A stretch of 64,000 bases of DNA, from NCBI GenBank assembly GCA_009668015.1, contig WJYB01000005.1, forward strand, positions 1-64,000, written 5' to 3'. This document shows, piece by piece, positions 1 to 7,364 of this stretch (position 1 is its first letter; every line of letters begins with the position of its first letter). Source of the DNA: Enterobacteriaceae bacterium RIT714. Its GTDB lineage: Bacteria; Pseudomonadota; Gammaproteobacteria; Enterobacterales; Enterobacteriaceae. Made by a program: the position numbers and the translations under genes. Under the pieces are notes generated by a model. That model did no database searches. It was not told where the DNA came from and saw only the letters and a program-made list of their open reading frames with translations.

Positions 1-477
1 TCTCTCTTTAAGTCATCTTAAATAACTCCGAGGTGTCTGTTAAACCCGTGGCGATTCATATAACCAGACGACGCGCAGGCGTTAGCCGAGGCTGTATGTG
101 AAGGGTTAGCCAAGTGAGCTGGGTGTATCTGTAGCCGTCAGACTGCACTGGAGTAAGCCACATTTATTGCCGTAAATGCGGGCTGTTGTCATGCTGATGA
201 GCAAAGGATTCATTGTAAATACAGAGCGGTCACCGGGCAGTTCGGATATTCATGTTGAACAGGCGATGCAGTGATTCAAATGATATGGTGCCTACGTAAA
301 ATACTCCCACCAGAACCGGATGCTTGAGCAATAACGATAACTGGCCAGACAGTATGGGGGCGTATTTTAGTGTTCTGCCTCTATCTTCAACTCAGTTTAA
401 GTTACGAAAACAGCGAAATAATTGCGATGATGCCCGCAAACCGCTCTCGATCCGCTCGCCCGCTTCTCACTACCAAC
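1..477. other. Stretch without a recognisable gene
   Basis: No convincing coding region is seen. Stop codons close all three minus-strand frames within the first 20 bases, so no gene enters from the left edge on that strand. Short open frames at 324-515 and 370-834 on the plus strand have no ribosome binding site or recognisable product, and the second runs antisense to symE. The first 350 bases look like decayed sequence, but no specific mobile element was recognised. Confidence 0.5.
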
Positions 478-501
478 AAAAAAGGCGCCATTCGGCGCCT
501 T
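478..501 (-). terminator. Intrinsic terminator of symE
   Basis: A perfect 8-bp stem (AAGGCGCC at 482-489, GGCGCCTT at 494-501) with loop ATTC is followed on the minus strand by a T run (plus-strand A run 478-483). It lies about 20 bp after the symE stop codon. Confidence 0.85.
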
Positions 502-519
502 CCTCACTCAACTGATTTT

Positions 520-861
520 TCAGCTTTTCGCCGCTTTTCCGGATATCACGCCGACAAATTCGATCACCTGCTTTTGCTTGCGTGCGGAGAGCTTACCCAC
601 CTCGCGCAGCAGCTTCTCGATATCGGTTTCTTCCGGCTCTGGCTCCCGCGCGGTGAGCACCATGCAGCCTTTCATTACCTTCACGTCCACCCGGGTGCCG
701 GTGCTGAATCCGGCTTCGTCCAGCCAGTAGCCTTTCATAATCATGGCCGGCATCCGGGCGTGATCGTGAAAACGACTCGCATAACTCACGGTAAAATGAC
801 GGCTATCGGCGGACAACACTTCTGGTTCACATGAATCTGCAATACAATCGACGTTAGTCAT
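520..861 (-). CDS. symE: SymE-type endoribonuclease-like toxin
   Basis: SymE family toxin of a type I toxin-antitoxin pair. In E. coli it is an SOS-induced protein of AbrB-like fold that inhibits translation, with RNA cleavage or nucleoid effects reported. The 113-residue length equals E. coli SymE. Family blocks are clear: SRHFTVSYASR near residues 20-30, GYWLDEAGFSTGT near 43-55, then KVMKGCMVLTA and the C-terminal LSARKQKQV. The start at 861 is chosen over an in-frame ATG at 918 because AAGGA lies correctly upstream (minus strand AAGGAATAGAAATC before ATG) and the length then matches. A LexA box lies upstream and a candidate antisense RNA covers the start region. It stands at the edge of the variable region, as in E. 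coli where it sits beside hsd/mcr restriction genes. Confidence 0.9.
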   Translation of the reverse strand: MTNVDCIADSCEPEVLSADSRHFTVSYASRFHDHARMPAMIMKGYWLDEAGFSTGTRVDVKVMKGCMVLTAREPEPEETDIEKLLREVGKLSARKQKQVIEFVGVISGKAAKS

Positions 862-931
862 GATTTCTATTCCTTGAAAATAGTGATTGTGATGAGCGGT
901 GCGGACGTGTTGGCGCATGTCCGCATCGCGT
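855..931 (+). ncRNA. symR: Candidate SymR antisense RNA
   Basis: E. coli SymR is an RNA of about 77 nt made antisense to the symE start region. Here a -10-like TACAAT at 843-848 (with a weak TTCTGG 17 bp upstream) points to a start near 855. A strong 10-bp stem (TGCGGACGTG at 900-909, CATGTCCGCA at 916-925, loop of 6) could end the RNA near 930, giving about 77 nt across the symE start codon and ribosome site. There is no long T run after the stem, so the 3' end is uncertain. Existence and boundaries are inferred from layout, not from sequence identity. Confidence 0.45.
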
Positions 932-937
932 TAAATA

Positions 938-957
938 TACTGTATATTTACTCAGTA
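938..957 (-). promoter_or_regulatory. LexA (SOS) box of symE
   Basis: TACTGTATATTTACTCAGTA matches the LexA consensus CTGT-N8-ACAG except for one base (TCAG for ACAG), with TA on both flanks. It lies about 80 bp upstream of the symE start, so SOS control as in E. coli is expected. Confidence 0.8.
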
Positions 958-1011
958 AATAAGGAAAAGTCCAGCTAAAAATAGAACGTAATAAGAGCGT
1001 TCAGGAGGGTT

Positions 1012-1029
1012 TTAAATATATATATTTAA
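1012..1029. repeat. Perfect AT-only palindrome
   Basis: TTAAATATATATATTTAA is an 18-bp perfect palindrome between the divergent symE and GH5-like genes. It could be a regulator site or a weak extra LexA-like element. The rest of the 862-1249 gap holds the LexA box and nothing else recognised. Confidence 0.5.
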
Positions 1030-1249
1030 GACGAATGAATTATGGCTACTTTATTTATCGGCATAGTCTTTATTTAACGACTTTCAGCCATTCTCCCCCT
1101 CACTCAATTCCCGCACCCTGAAACGCACTCGCATCGTCACACAGACCCTGGACGCTGTGATCGTCATCGCTTTTCCGGACGCCTTTATTTGCTCAACTGG
1201 CGTGCGACTAAAAATGATGAACTAAATATTATCAACGGATGAGACGACG

Positions 1250-2341
1250 ATGAAACAGCAGTGGAGCAAGGAGCAGGCGAATGAATGGTATCAGCGGCAG
1301 GGCTGGCTGTGCGGGTTTAACTATCTGCCCTCGACGGCGGTGAACTGGACGGATATCTGGCAGCAGGAGACGTTCGATCCCGCCACGATAGATCGCGAGC
1401 TGGGCTGGGCGGCGCAGGCGGGCTATAACTCGCTGCGCATCAATTTGCCGTTTATCGTCTGGGAGCACGATCGCGACGGGCTGCTGGCGCGCATTGACCA
1501 TTTTCTGCGGCTCGCCGACGGTCACGGCTTCAGCACCATGCTGGCGCTGATGGACGACTGCGGTTTTTCGGGCGACGAGCCGTATCTCGGGCCGCAAAAG
1601 CCGCCCGTGCCGGGTAAACACAACAGCCAGGCGGCGGCGAGTCCGGGGCGTGATAAGGTGTGCGATCGCGAGGTTTGGCCGCAGATTGAGCGCTATATCC
1701 GCGACGTTATCCGCCATTTCCGCGATGATAAGCGCGTCCTGCTGTGGGATCTGTATAACGAGCCGGGAAACCGCGGCATTTTTGCCACCGGTACTGTCGA
1801 AACACAGTACGACGAAAAGCTCGAAGCGTATGCACACGAGCTGATACGGCTCGCGTTTGAGTGGGCGCGGGATGAAGATCCGTCCCAGCCGCTCACCGTC
1901 TGCGCGTGGCGGCTCCCGGCAGAAGAGGAGGGGGAGACATTCTTCCGGCATCCGCTGGATCACACGGCGCTGGCCCTGTCGGACGTGGTGAGTTATCACG
2001 CCTATACCAACACCGCGCGCATGACGGCGATTATCCAGCAGTTACAGGCGAGCGGACGCCCGCTGTTCTGTACCGAATGGCTGGCGCGCCACGTCGGCAG
2101 CACCCCCGAAGAACAGCTCCCGCTGATGTATATCGCGAAAGTTGCGTCGTATCAGTGGGGCCTGGTGCGTGGCAAAACCCAGACCTGGCTGCCGTGGCCG
2201 TCGATCATGCAAGGATCGACGGATTACTGCCGTCTCTGGTTCCACGACGTCTTTGACGAGAACGGCATTCCTTTTTCCCGCCAGGAGATGGCGCTGGTCC
2301 GCCGGCTTCGCCAGATCGCCCCGCTGGTGCAGGGCGAATAA
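1250..2341 (+). CDS. GH5-like glycoside hydrolase
   Basis: A 363-residue protein with the pattern of clan GH-A (beta/alpha)8 hydrolases, closest in style to family 5 cellulase/mannanase-like enzymes. The proton donor is probably the Glu of LWDLYNEPGN near residue 170, and the nucleophile the Glu of LFCTEWLAR near 275. An aromatic-rich segment (TWLPWPSIMQG) near 305 could line the cleft. No signal peptide is seen, so it probably acts in the cytoplasm on imported oligosaccharides. The start is supported by the purine-rich GGATGAGACGACG before the ATG. It converges with the pectate lyase gene and may be part of the same plant cell wall module. The substrate cannot be told from sequence alone. 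Confidence 0.7.
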   Translation: MKQQWSKEQANEWYQRQGWLCGFNYLPSTAVNWTDIWQQETFDPATIDRELGWAAQAGYNSLRINLPFIVWEHDRDGLLARIDHFLRLADGHGFSTMLALMDDCGFSGDEPYLGPQKPPVPGKHNSQAAASPGRDKVCDREVWPQIERYIRDVIRHFRDDKRVLLWDLYNEPGNRGIFATGTVETQYDEKLEAYAHELIRLAFEWARDEDPSQPLTVCAWRLPAEEEGETFFRHPLDHTALALSDVVSYHAYTNTARMTAIIQQLQASGRPLFCTEWLARHVGSTPEEQLPLMYIAKVASYQWGLVRGKTQTWLPWPSIMQGSTDYCRLWFHDVFDENGIPFSRQEMALVRRLRQIAPLVQGE

Positions 2342-2373
2342 CGCGGTCAGCGGCGCGCCGCGAATCACTGAAA

Positions 2374-2393
2374 CCCCCGTCCTGCGACGGGGG
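2374..2393 (-). terminator. Terminator hairpin after the pectate lyase gene
   Basis: A perfect 8-bp stem CCCCCGTC (2374-2381)/GACGGGGG (2386-2393) with loop CTGC lies between the two convergent genes. The following bases on the minus strand are TTTCAG, so it best serves the minus-strand gene, though with a short U tract. Confidence 0.6.
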
Positions 2394-2399
2394 AGGGCA

Positions 2400-4112
2400 T
2401 TACTTTTTACCGTTCGGTTTAAGCTGCTCGCCCGGCCTGAGGCGGAACAGCTCGTCATCGCGGGTGGAGTAGCGGACCGTTCCGTCCGCCAGCAGATAAG
2501 CCCCCTCGGTGAACCCGGCCCCGTTCAGGAACGGGGCTACCGCATCGGGCTTGTTCTGGAATGCCGCTTCCAGCGCGATCAGCGCATACGGGGCGATATG
2601 ATCAATACTGGCAAACTCCGCTTCGGGATCATCAACAAAAAAGCCGTTGATGCGTTGGGTCGTGAGGATATTTGTGCCGATACGATCCGCCAGCGTCAGA
2701 TAATCCTGCTGTCCCGTCGCCTGCCACAGATCGATGAGCGCAAAGATGGCGTACGGCTGGTGGTTGTCGGTATTCATATTGAGCTGACGGTTCGCGCCGC
2801 CGGGCTCGCCGATATCGCCAAGATCCTGGCCTTTGGCGATGCCCCGAGCCACCGTCCAGATGGCGTGATCCGGCTCAAGCGTCCAGGCCCTGGCATACGA
2901 GAGTAAAAACTCGTTTCCTGCCGGATACGCTTTCAGCACCGTCCCCTTTTTGCCGTAATAGCCATCCCGTTTAAGCGCGTAGCCGGAGAGATCCGTGCCG
3001 TTGGCCAGCATCGGGCGGAAGGTGTTGCTTTGCTCATCGTAAGCGTAGGTGGCGAAGGCCTTGAGGCCATCAAGCGTCCATTTTTTGATGTCGTCGCCCT
3101 CTTTGCCCAGCGATTTCGCCAGCGCCAGCTGCATCAGCGCGTTTTCCGAGTAGAGCGTGCTGGTTCGGCCTTTCAACATCATATTGCCTTCCAGCGCGTC
3201 GGCTCCCAGTTCGGGGCCAAACTGACGCTGCGCGCGGTCGCCATATTTCGAGTGCGTGTCGCTGTCATCGGTGGTTTCGGCGCGTTTAAGCGGCTGAGTA
3301 AACTGGTACACGCCCAGTCCGGTTTTTTTGTCGCGTGGCAGCACGTACTGTTCGGCAAGTCGTTTTGCCCACTTCAGCGCACCCGCGTCGCGATCGAATT
3401 GATAGAGCAGCGAAGCGGAGTAGATCAGGTCATTGCCGGCATTCAGAAAGCTCAGGCCTTTGGTGGCGAAAAACGGCGGCTGTTGCTCAAAATCACTTTG
3501 CCACAGCGCGCCCATCGGTTTGCCATATTCCCCGTGGCGGCTGGTTTCCAGCGTTTTCCAGTCGTAGACATGGGCATTCCAGAACGCTTTGATAAAGCGC
3601 GCGGTGGCCTTGTCATTGACGGCAAACATCATGTCGTACCAGGGATAAGCATTCTTTAGCTCGTGGACCATCTCCTTTTCGCTCGGGCCTTGCGGTTGCA
3701 GGGTTTTCAGGTCGATAAAGCGATGGCCGCCCCACAGCAGTAGCCCGCTGGCGTCCTGATAGTGGTCAAAGTAGTAGCGAATATTCTCTTCGACCCGCTG
3801 CTTATACTTTTCCTCGCCGGTGAGGCTGGTTAACCCCGCCAGCACCCGCATCAGATTTTGCTGGGCCGAGAAGTTCGACAGCACCGCGGCTTTACCATCC
3901 GGGAAAATCCATTCCAGCTGCTTGCCGGTACGCGGATCCACGCCGTTTGCCAGCAGGGGCACGTTGTGACCATAGCGATCGCCAGCCTTGTCGAAAACCG
4001 CATCCGCGAACTGTTTCACGCTGCTCAGACGCTGGCTCTCCTGCGCGGCGGCAGCGCTGAATGAAAAGAGGCTCAGAAAACTGACTGCCAGAGCTATTCT
4101 TGACGTCTTCAT
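2400..4112 (-). CDS. Periplasmic pectate lyase, family PL2
   Basis: A 570-residue polysaccharide lyase that cleaves polygalacturonate by beta-elimination. An N-terminal signal peptide (hydrophobic residues 5-23, cleavage near SAAAA-QES) places it in the periplasm. The order GGHRF (His130), MVHELK (Glu151) and SRHG (Arg192-His193) matches the metal ligands and catalytic base known for Yersinia PL2 enzymes, all displaced by a constant 21 residues (recalled numbering). The start at 4112 is preferred to an ATG 12 bases upstream because AGGA lies 5 bp before it. It follows the kdgM porin gene on the same strand across an intercistronic terminator, so oligogalacturonides entering through the porin would be cut here. 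Confidence 0.88.
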   Translation of the reverse strand: MKTSRIALAVSFLSLFSFSAAAAQESQRLSSVKQFADAVFDKAGDRYGHNVPLLANGVDPRTGKQLEWIFPDGKAAVLSNFSAQQNLMRVLAGLTSLTGEEKYKQRVEENIRYYFDHYQDASGLLLWGGHRFIDLKTLQPQGPSEKEMVHELKNAYPWYDMMFAVNDKATARFIKAFWNAHVYDWKTLETSRHGEYGKPMGALWQSDFEQQPPFFATKGLSFLNAGNDLIYSASLLYQFDRDAGALKWAKRLAEQYVLPRDKKTGLGVYQFTQPLKRAETTDDSDTHSKYGDRAQRQFGPELGADALEGNMMLKGRTSTLYSENALMQLALAKSLGKEGDDIKKWTLDGLKAFATYAYDEQSNTFRPMLANGTDLSGYALKRDGYYGKKGTVLKAYPAGNEFLLSYARAWTLEPDHAIWTVARGIAKGQDLGDIGEPGGANRQLNMNTDNHQPYAIFALIDLWQATGQQDYLTLADRIGTNILTTQRINGFFVDDPEAEFASIDHIAPYALIALEAAFQNKPDAVAPFLNGAGFTEGAYLLADGTVRYSTRDDELFRLRPGEQLKPNGKK

Positions 4113-4130
4113 TATTTTCCTCATTATAAA

Positions 4131-4156
4131 AATAAGGGTTTTAATAAACCCTTATT
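4131..4156 (-). terminator. Intercistronic terminator between kdgM and the pectate lyase gene
   Basis: A perfect 11-bp stem AATAAGGGTTT (4131-4141)/AAACCCTTATT (4146-4156) with a 4-base loop is followed on the minus strand by TTTTTAT. It should let only part of the transcription pass from the porin gene into the lyase gene, giving more porin than enzyme. Confidence 0.8.
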
Positions 4157-4183
4157 TATTTTTATCAGGCTATTTAGCTTTCA

Positions 4184-4885
4184 TCAGAAGGAATATTTCA
4201 CGCCGACGCGGTAACGCGTTTGCCGTTCATCCGTGACTTTGCTGCCGGAGACATTACCGATGGCCATATAAGGGGACCAGTTTTTATCCAGTTTATAGGT
4301 CAGCTTAAAATCATGCGTCCAGTCGTAACTTTCATTATCAGCCAGCACAACGCCGGCGGAATTGGCTTTTTTATAGTCCAGTTCATAATCGAGCTGATAA
4401 TCTTTCAGGAATTTCCACGACAGCACGCTGGTCAGGTTATAGCCGTTTTCCGAGGTGTCTTTGGTGGTGCCAATATTGCCGGAATTACGCTTGTAGTAAG
4501 GGCGGTAGCGCAGGGAGGCGCTCACGTCATCGGTCAGGTTGGCTTTACCGCGCAGATAGGGACGATAGTTATTTGAAGACGAGCTGGTATCCAGCGAGAA
4601 ACCTGGTTCAATCTGGAACGTATTATTGATTTTATAGACGTAGCTCGCCACCACTTCAGTGCCATTACTGACGGTTTCATCAAAGGCTTTGTCTTTATCC
4701 TGTGAGCCTTTCCACTTCCCTTCCAGTGATAATCCAAAACCATTTGCGAAGCGATGAGACATAACCAGTCGATCTTTATGGTTATTACCGCCGCTGTCAT
4801 TCATTTCATGACGATAATCGAAGGTGACAGCGTGTGCGGCGATACTCATAAAAGGGACGGTGAATAATAATAATGAGCGAAACAT
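4184..4885 (-). CDS. kdgM: KdgM-family oligogalacturonate porin
   Basis: A 233-residue outer membrane beta-barrel of the KdgM/NanC family of monomeric 12-stranded porins specific for acidic oligosaccharides. It has a signal peptide ending near AAHA (residue 19). The mature part starts VTFDYRHEMNDSG, alternates charged and aromatic residues as in beta strands, and ends with the aromatic YRVGVKYSF typical of outer membrane insertion signals. AGAGGA lies 6 bp before the start. It is upstream of the periplasmic pectate lyase on the same strand. A KdgR-like site lies about 290 bp upstream. The NanC branch (sialic acid) is the alternative, but the lyase neighbour favours oligogalacturonate. Confidence 0.85.
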   Translation of the reverse strand: MFRSLLLFTVPFMSIAAHAVTFDYRHEMNDSGGNNHKDRLVMSHRFANGFGLSLEGKWKGSQDKDKAFDETVSNGTEVVASYVYKINNTFQIEPGFSLDTSSSSNNYRPYLRGKANLTDDVSASLRYRPYYKRNSGNIGTTKDTSENGYNLTSVLSWKFLKDYQLDYELDYKKANSAGVVLADNESYDWTHDFKLTYKLDKNWSPYMAIGNVSGSKVTDERQTRYRVGVKYSF

Positions 4886-5580
4886 AGGGGTCCTCTATTT
4901 TTATTTTCCAAAGGTATAAGATGTTCTCTGCCAGAAAGCAGACATAGTGGTAAAAATGAAACAATTAAAAAGGCGTGTGGTGCCGGGTGCCTCCCGGTGA
5001 ATTAGGCGCTGATTTCCTAATCCGTCCATAAAAACGAAATTTCATTGAGGGTTTCCTCATGTCAGCATGACCCCGCCGCTGAGGGGGATTCACCACACAT
5101 TATTCTGTCAGGCCCTGGTGTTGACGGCCTTAAAAGGCATTTATATTTTATGGAATAAACTTTTACACAAATTGAAATGATGTTTTGAGATCGAGATCGG
5201 AATATGAATAAGAGATAAAAATTATTTTATTTAATAATTATAAAGATAATCCTAATGATTTTATTGTCTTATTGTTCAATGTGTTGTGGTAGTTTTTGGG
5301 TCGTTTTTCATAATGTGACATTCCCAATTTGAGACAGGGCATAAAGTGAGGGTAAACTTATTCCTGGATGATGCGTGACACACGACATTAAAAATGCCGT
5401 AAACTTATCTGAAAATATCGCTGTTAAAGAGACAAGGCGTCTTTTGCGGTTTTGAACTTAAACGAAAGCTAAACGAGCGGGCAGAGAGCATTGATCTGCC
5501 AGGCTGTCGATATAACACTCGGAAGAAAAGCCTGCCTGCGGGGAGGATAATAAAAAGATCGTGACCTCTGGAGCCTCAAT
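4886..5580. other. Long intergenic region with a hairpin cluster
   Basis: About 700 bp between the divergent kdgM and LuxR-type genes, with no open frame recognised. Bases 4979-5090 contain four successive short inverted repeats: CCGGG/CCCGG, ATTAGG/CCTAAT, GAGG/CCTC and CCCC/GGGG. This reads like a structured RNA or a relic of a type I toxin locus. The stretch 5150-5330 is AT-rich and probably holds the kdgM promoter. Confidence 0.45.
5171..5190. promoter_or_regulatory. Candidate KdgR box
   Basis: ATTGAAATGATGTTTTGAGA contains TGAAA and GTTTT half-sites with the spacing of the KdgR consensus (TGAAACATTGTTTCA). KdgR represses pectin genes in enterobacteria. The outer positions fit poorly, and another half-like site (AATGAAACAATT) is near 4957. 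Confidence 0.4.
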
Positions 5581-6120
5581 ATGACCATCTACGGAAAGGA
5601 TCGTTTATTCATTTATGGCATTGAGAAAATACTGAAGCAACTGCGTGGTGAGCGGGGAGCGGGTGCGAGCGGCGATCCGCCCTGCGTGTACGTCACCTCC
5701 GGAATGGATATCCAGGAAATGTACTCTCTGTTCTTCAGCAGCCCGCCGGAGCACCACGCCATATTTATCACCTCCGAGCGCTATTTTGATTCGCTCAACC
5801 GCCTGTTTCCGGGGCTATTAAAGCTCTGCCTGTCAGAAAAGCTGACGGTGGATGAATTGCGTCAGGCGCTCAGGGTGATGAGCCTGTTATCGGCACAAAA
5901 CCAAAGTGCAGGCTACCTGCCCGATACGTTTAAATTTACCAACGCCGAGCAACAGATCATGCGGCTTATTTTGCGCGGACACTCGCTGGATGATATCGCC
6001 CGTATCCGTGGAGTCAGCCCCACGACGGTCAGCGTACAACGCAACGGGCTGATGAAACGCATGGGGACCAAGAGCCTGCAGGAGCTGTGCTCGCTCTACT
6101 CCGCCATGCGCACCCAGTGA
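5581..6120 (+). CDS. LuxR-type transcription regulator, orphan
   Basis: A 179-residue protein with a C-terminal LuxR/FixJ helix-turn-helix at about residues 120-175 (FTNAEQQIMRLILRGHSLDD, then VSPTTVSVQRNGLMKRMG). The N-terminal 110 residues resemble the degenerate receiver-like domains of RcsA/BglJ/YjjQ-type regulators rather than a phosphorylatable receiver. GGAG lies 8 bp upstream of the ATG. It stands alone between kdgM and the trpS-like gene; the 700-bp leader region may hold its own control elements. The target is unknown. Confidence 0.75.
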   Translation: MTIYGKDRLFIYGIEKILKQLRGERGAGASGDPPCVYVTSGMDIQEMYSLFFSSPPEHHAIFITSERYFDSLNRLFPGLLKLCLSEKLTVDELRQALRVMSLLSAQNQSAGYLPDTFKFTNAEQQIMRLILRGHSLDDIARIRGVSPTTVSVQRNGLMKRMGTKSLQELCSLYSAMRTQ

Positions 6121-6152
6121 CAACGCCTGCCCGCCAGGCGTCATCCTCTCCT

Positions 6153-7157
6153 TCAGAACACCGGAATGCCCAGCCCGCGTTTTACTTCTCTCAGGGTGTG
6201 CTGCGTGACGTCGTGCGCGCGTTCACTGCCTTTTTTTAGCAACGCCATCAGCATCCCTTTGTCCTGAATAAAGGTCGCCCGGCGCTCGCGCATTGGCGCA
6301 ATCAGCTCCTGCAGGCAGATTTCCAGCTCGTTTTTGCAGGTGCGATCGCCCAGGCCCCCTTGCTGATAATGGGCTTTCATTGCCGCCACTTTGGCTTTAT
6401 CCGGATGAAAAGCATCGAGCCAGGTGAAGACCACGTTGCCTTCGATCTGCCCGGGATCGGCGATCTTCAGGTGGGTCGGATCGGTGTACATGGCGCTGAC
6501 CGCGCGATGAATCATCTCTTCACTTGCCGAAAGGTGCAGCGTATTGCCGAGTGATTTCGACATTTTGGCGCTGCCGTCCACGCCCGGCAGACGGCTGGTG
6601 TCACTCAGCATGGCCTTGCAGTGGCGTAACACCGGCGCTGGCAGCAGGCTATTCATCTTATGCACGATCTCGTTGGTTTGTTCGATCATCGGCAGCTGAT
6701 CATCACCAACCGGCACCACCTCCGCTTTGAAAGCGGTAATATCCGCCGCCTGGCTGACAGGGTAAACCAGGAAACCGACAGGCAGCGTGCGGGCAAATCC
6801 TTTCTGCGCGATTTCGTTTTTCACTGTCGGATTACGTTCCACGCGGGCGACGGTGACGATATTCATATACAGCGCGGTGAGCTCTGCCAGCGCGGGCAGG
6901 GCCGATTGCAGACAAATCGTGGTGAGCCCGGGGTCGATACCCGCGGCCAGATAATCGGCCAACACTTCGGGGATGTTATCGCGGATTTTTTGCGGGTTGC
7001 TGCCGTTATCGGTCAGGCCTTGCAGGTCCGCCACCAGCACAAACTGTTGATAATCCTGCTGCAGGGCAACGCGCTGGCGCAGCGAGCCGACATAGTGGCC
7101 AAGATGCAAAGGGCCGGTGGGGCGATCGCCGGTCAGAATGGTGGTTTTACTGTTCAT
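6153..7157 (-). CDS. trpS2: Tryptophanyl-tRNA synthetase, divergent second copy
   Basis: A 334-residue class I synthetase charging tRNA-Trp. The HIGH-type motif is PLHLGHYVG (about residues 16-24) and the KMSKS motif is at 198-202, both intact. It differs widely from the housekeeping TrpS of E. coli, which sits in the dam-rpe-gph-trpS operon, so this is probably a second synthetase. The start at 7157 has AAGGAGT upstream; an upstream in-frame extension to 7277 would run through the leader hairpins and is rejected. A Trp-Trp leader peptide and overlapping hairpins precede it. Second TrpRS enzymes in other bacteria can give resistance to tryptophan-analogue inhibitors such as indolmycin; that role here is only inferred. 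Confidence 0.88.
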   Translation of the reverse strand: MNSKTTILTGDRPTGPLHLGHYVGSLRQRVALQQDYQQFVLVADLQGLTDNGSNPQKIRDNIPEVLADYLAAGIDPGLTTICLQSALPALAELTALYMNIVTVARVERNPTVKNEIAQKGFARTLPVGFLVYPVSQAADITAFKAEVVPVGDDQLPMIEQTNEIVHKMNSLLPAPVLRHCKAMLSDTSRLPGVDGSAKMSKSLGNTLHLSASEEMIHRAVSAMYTDPTHLKIADPGQIEGNVVFTWLDAFHPDKAKVAAMKAHYQQGGLGDRTCKNELEICLQELIAPMRERRATFIQDKGMLMALLKKGSERAHDVTQHTLREVKRGLGIPVF

Positions 7158-7176
7158 GAAAGACTCCTTAAGGTTT

Positions 7177-7258
7177 AAAAGCCGAAAGACGTCTCTGAAA
7201 TGCAATAGCCGCCTTTCGGCGGCTATCTGAATATAAAGAACTGAAATTCGGGCCGCCT
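7177..7258 (-). promoter_or_regulatory. Candidate tryptophan attenuator before trpS2
   Basis: Read on the minus strand after the leader peptide, several mutually exclusive pairings are possible. Segment 1 GGCTGCCTTC (within the last leader codons) pairs with segment 2 GAAGGCGGCC. The GGCGGC of segment 2 can instead pair with the GCCGCC of segment 3. Segment 3 also forms the stem ATAGCCGCC/GGCGGCTAT with loop GAAA. Finally GCCGAAAG from that stem-loop can pair with CTTTCGGC followed by TTTT (plus-strand 7177-7190), a terminator-like end. Ribosome stalling at the Trp codons would cover segment 1 and change the folding. The mechanism is inferred. Confidence 0.6.
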
Positions 7259-7318
7259 TCAGGAAGGCAGCCACCACAGGTTGTGATGTAAAGCGCGGGT
7301 GGTGTGTTTTCTGTTCAT
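7259..7318 (-). CDS. Trp-Trp leader peptide of trpS2
   Basis: A 19-residue open frame, [19 protein letters not shown], ends 101 bp before trpS2. Two adjacent Trp codons lie five codons before the stop, as in the trpL peptides of trp operons, and directly precede the first strand of a hairpin set. Ribosome binding sequence upstream is weak. Its start is 46 bp from the divergent fosA start, so the two promoters must overlap or be closely packed. The role as an attenuation sensor of charged tRNA-Trp is inferred from codon content and position. Confidence 0.7.
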   Translation of the reverse strand: MNRKHTTRALHHNLWWLPS

Positions 7319-7364
7319 GAAATTACCGTATCATGTTCTGTGCAAAATACAAAAGGGGAATGCC

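Noticed and set aside
370..834. A 154-codon plus-strand frame opposite symE.
   Set aside because: It is antisense to a well supported gene, has no ribosome site and no recognisable product.
4957..4970. AATGAAACAATT as the main KdgR box.
   Set aside because: Only one half fits the consensus; the site at 5171-5190 has both halves.
7158..7277. In-frame N-terminal extension of trpS2 by 40 codons.
   Set aside because: It would translate through the hairpin leader, overlaps the leader peptide stop region, and a strong Shine-Dalgarno precedes the ATG at 7157.
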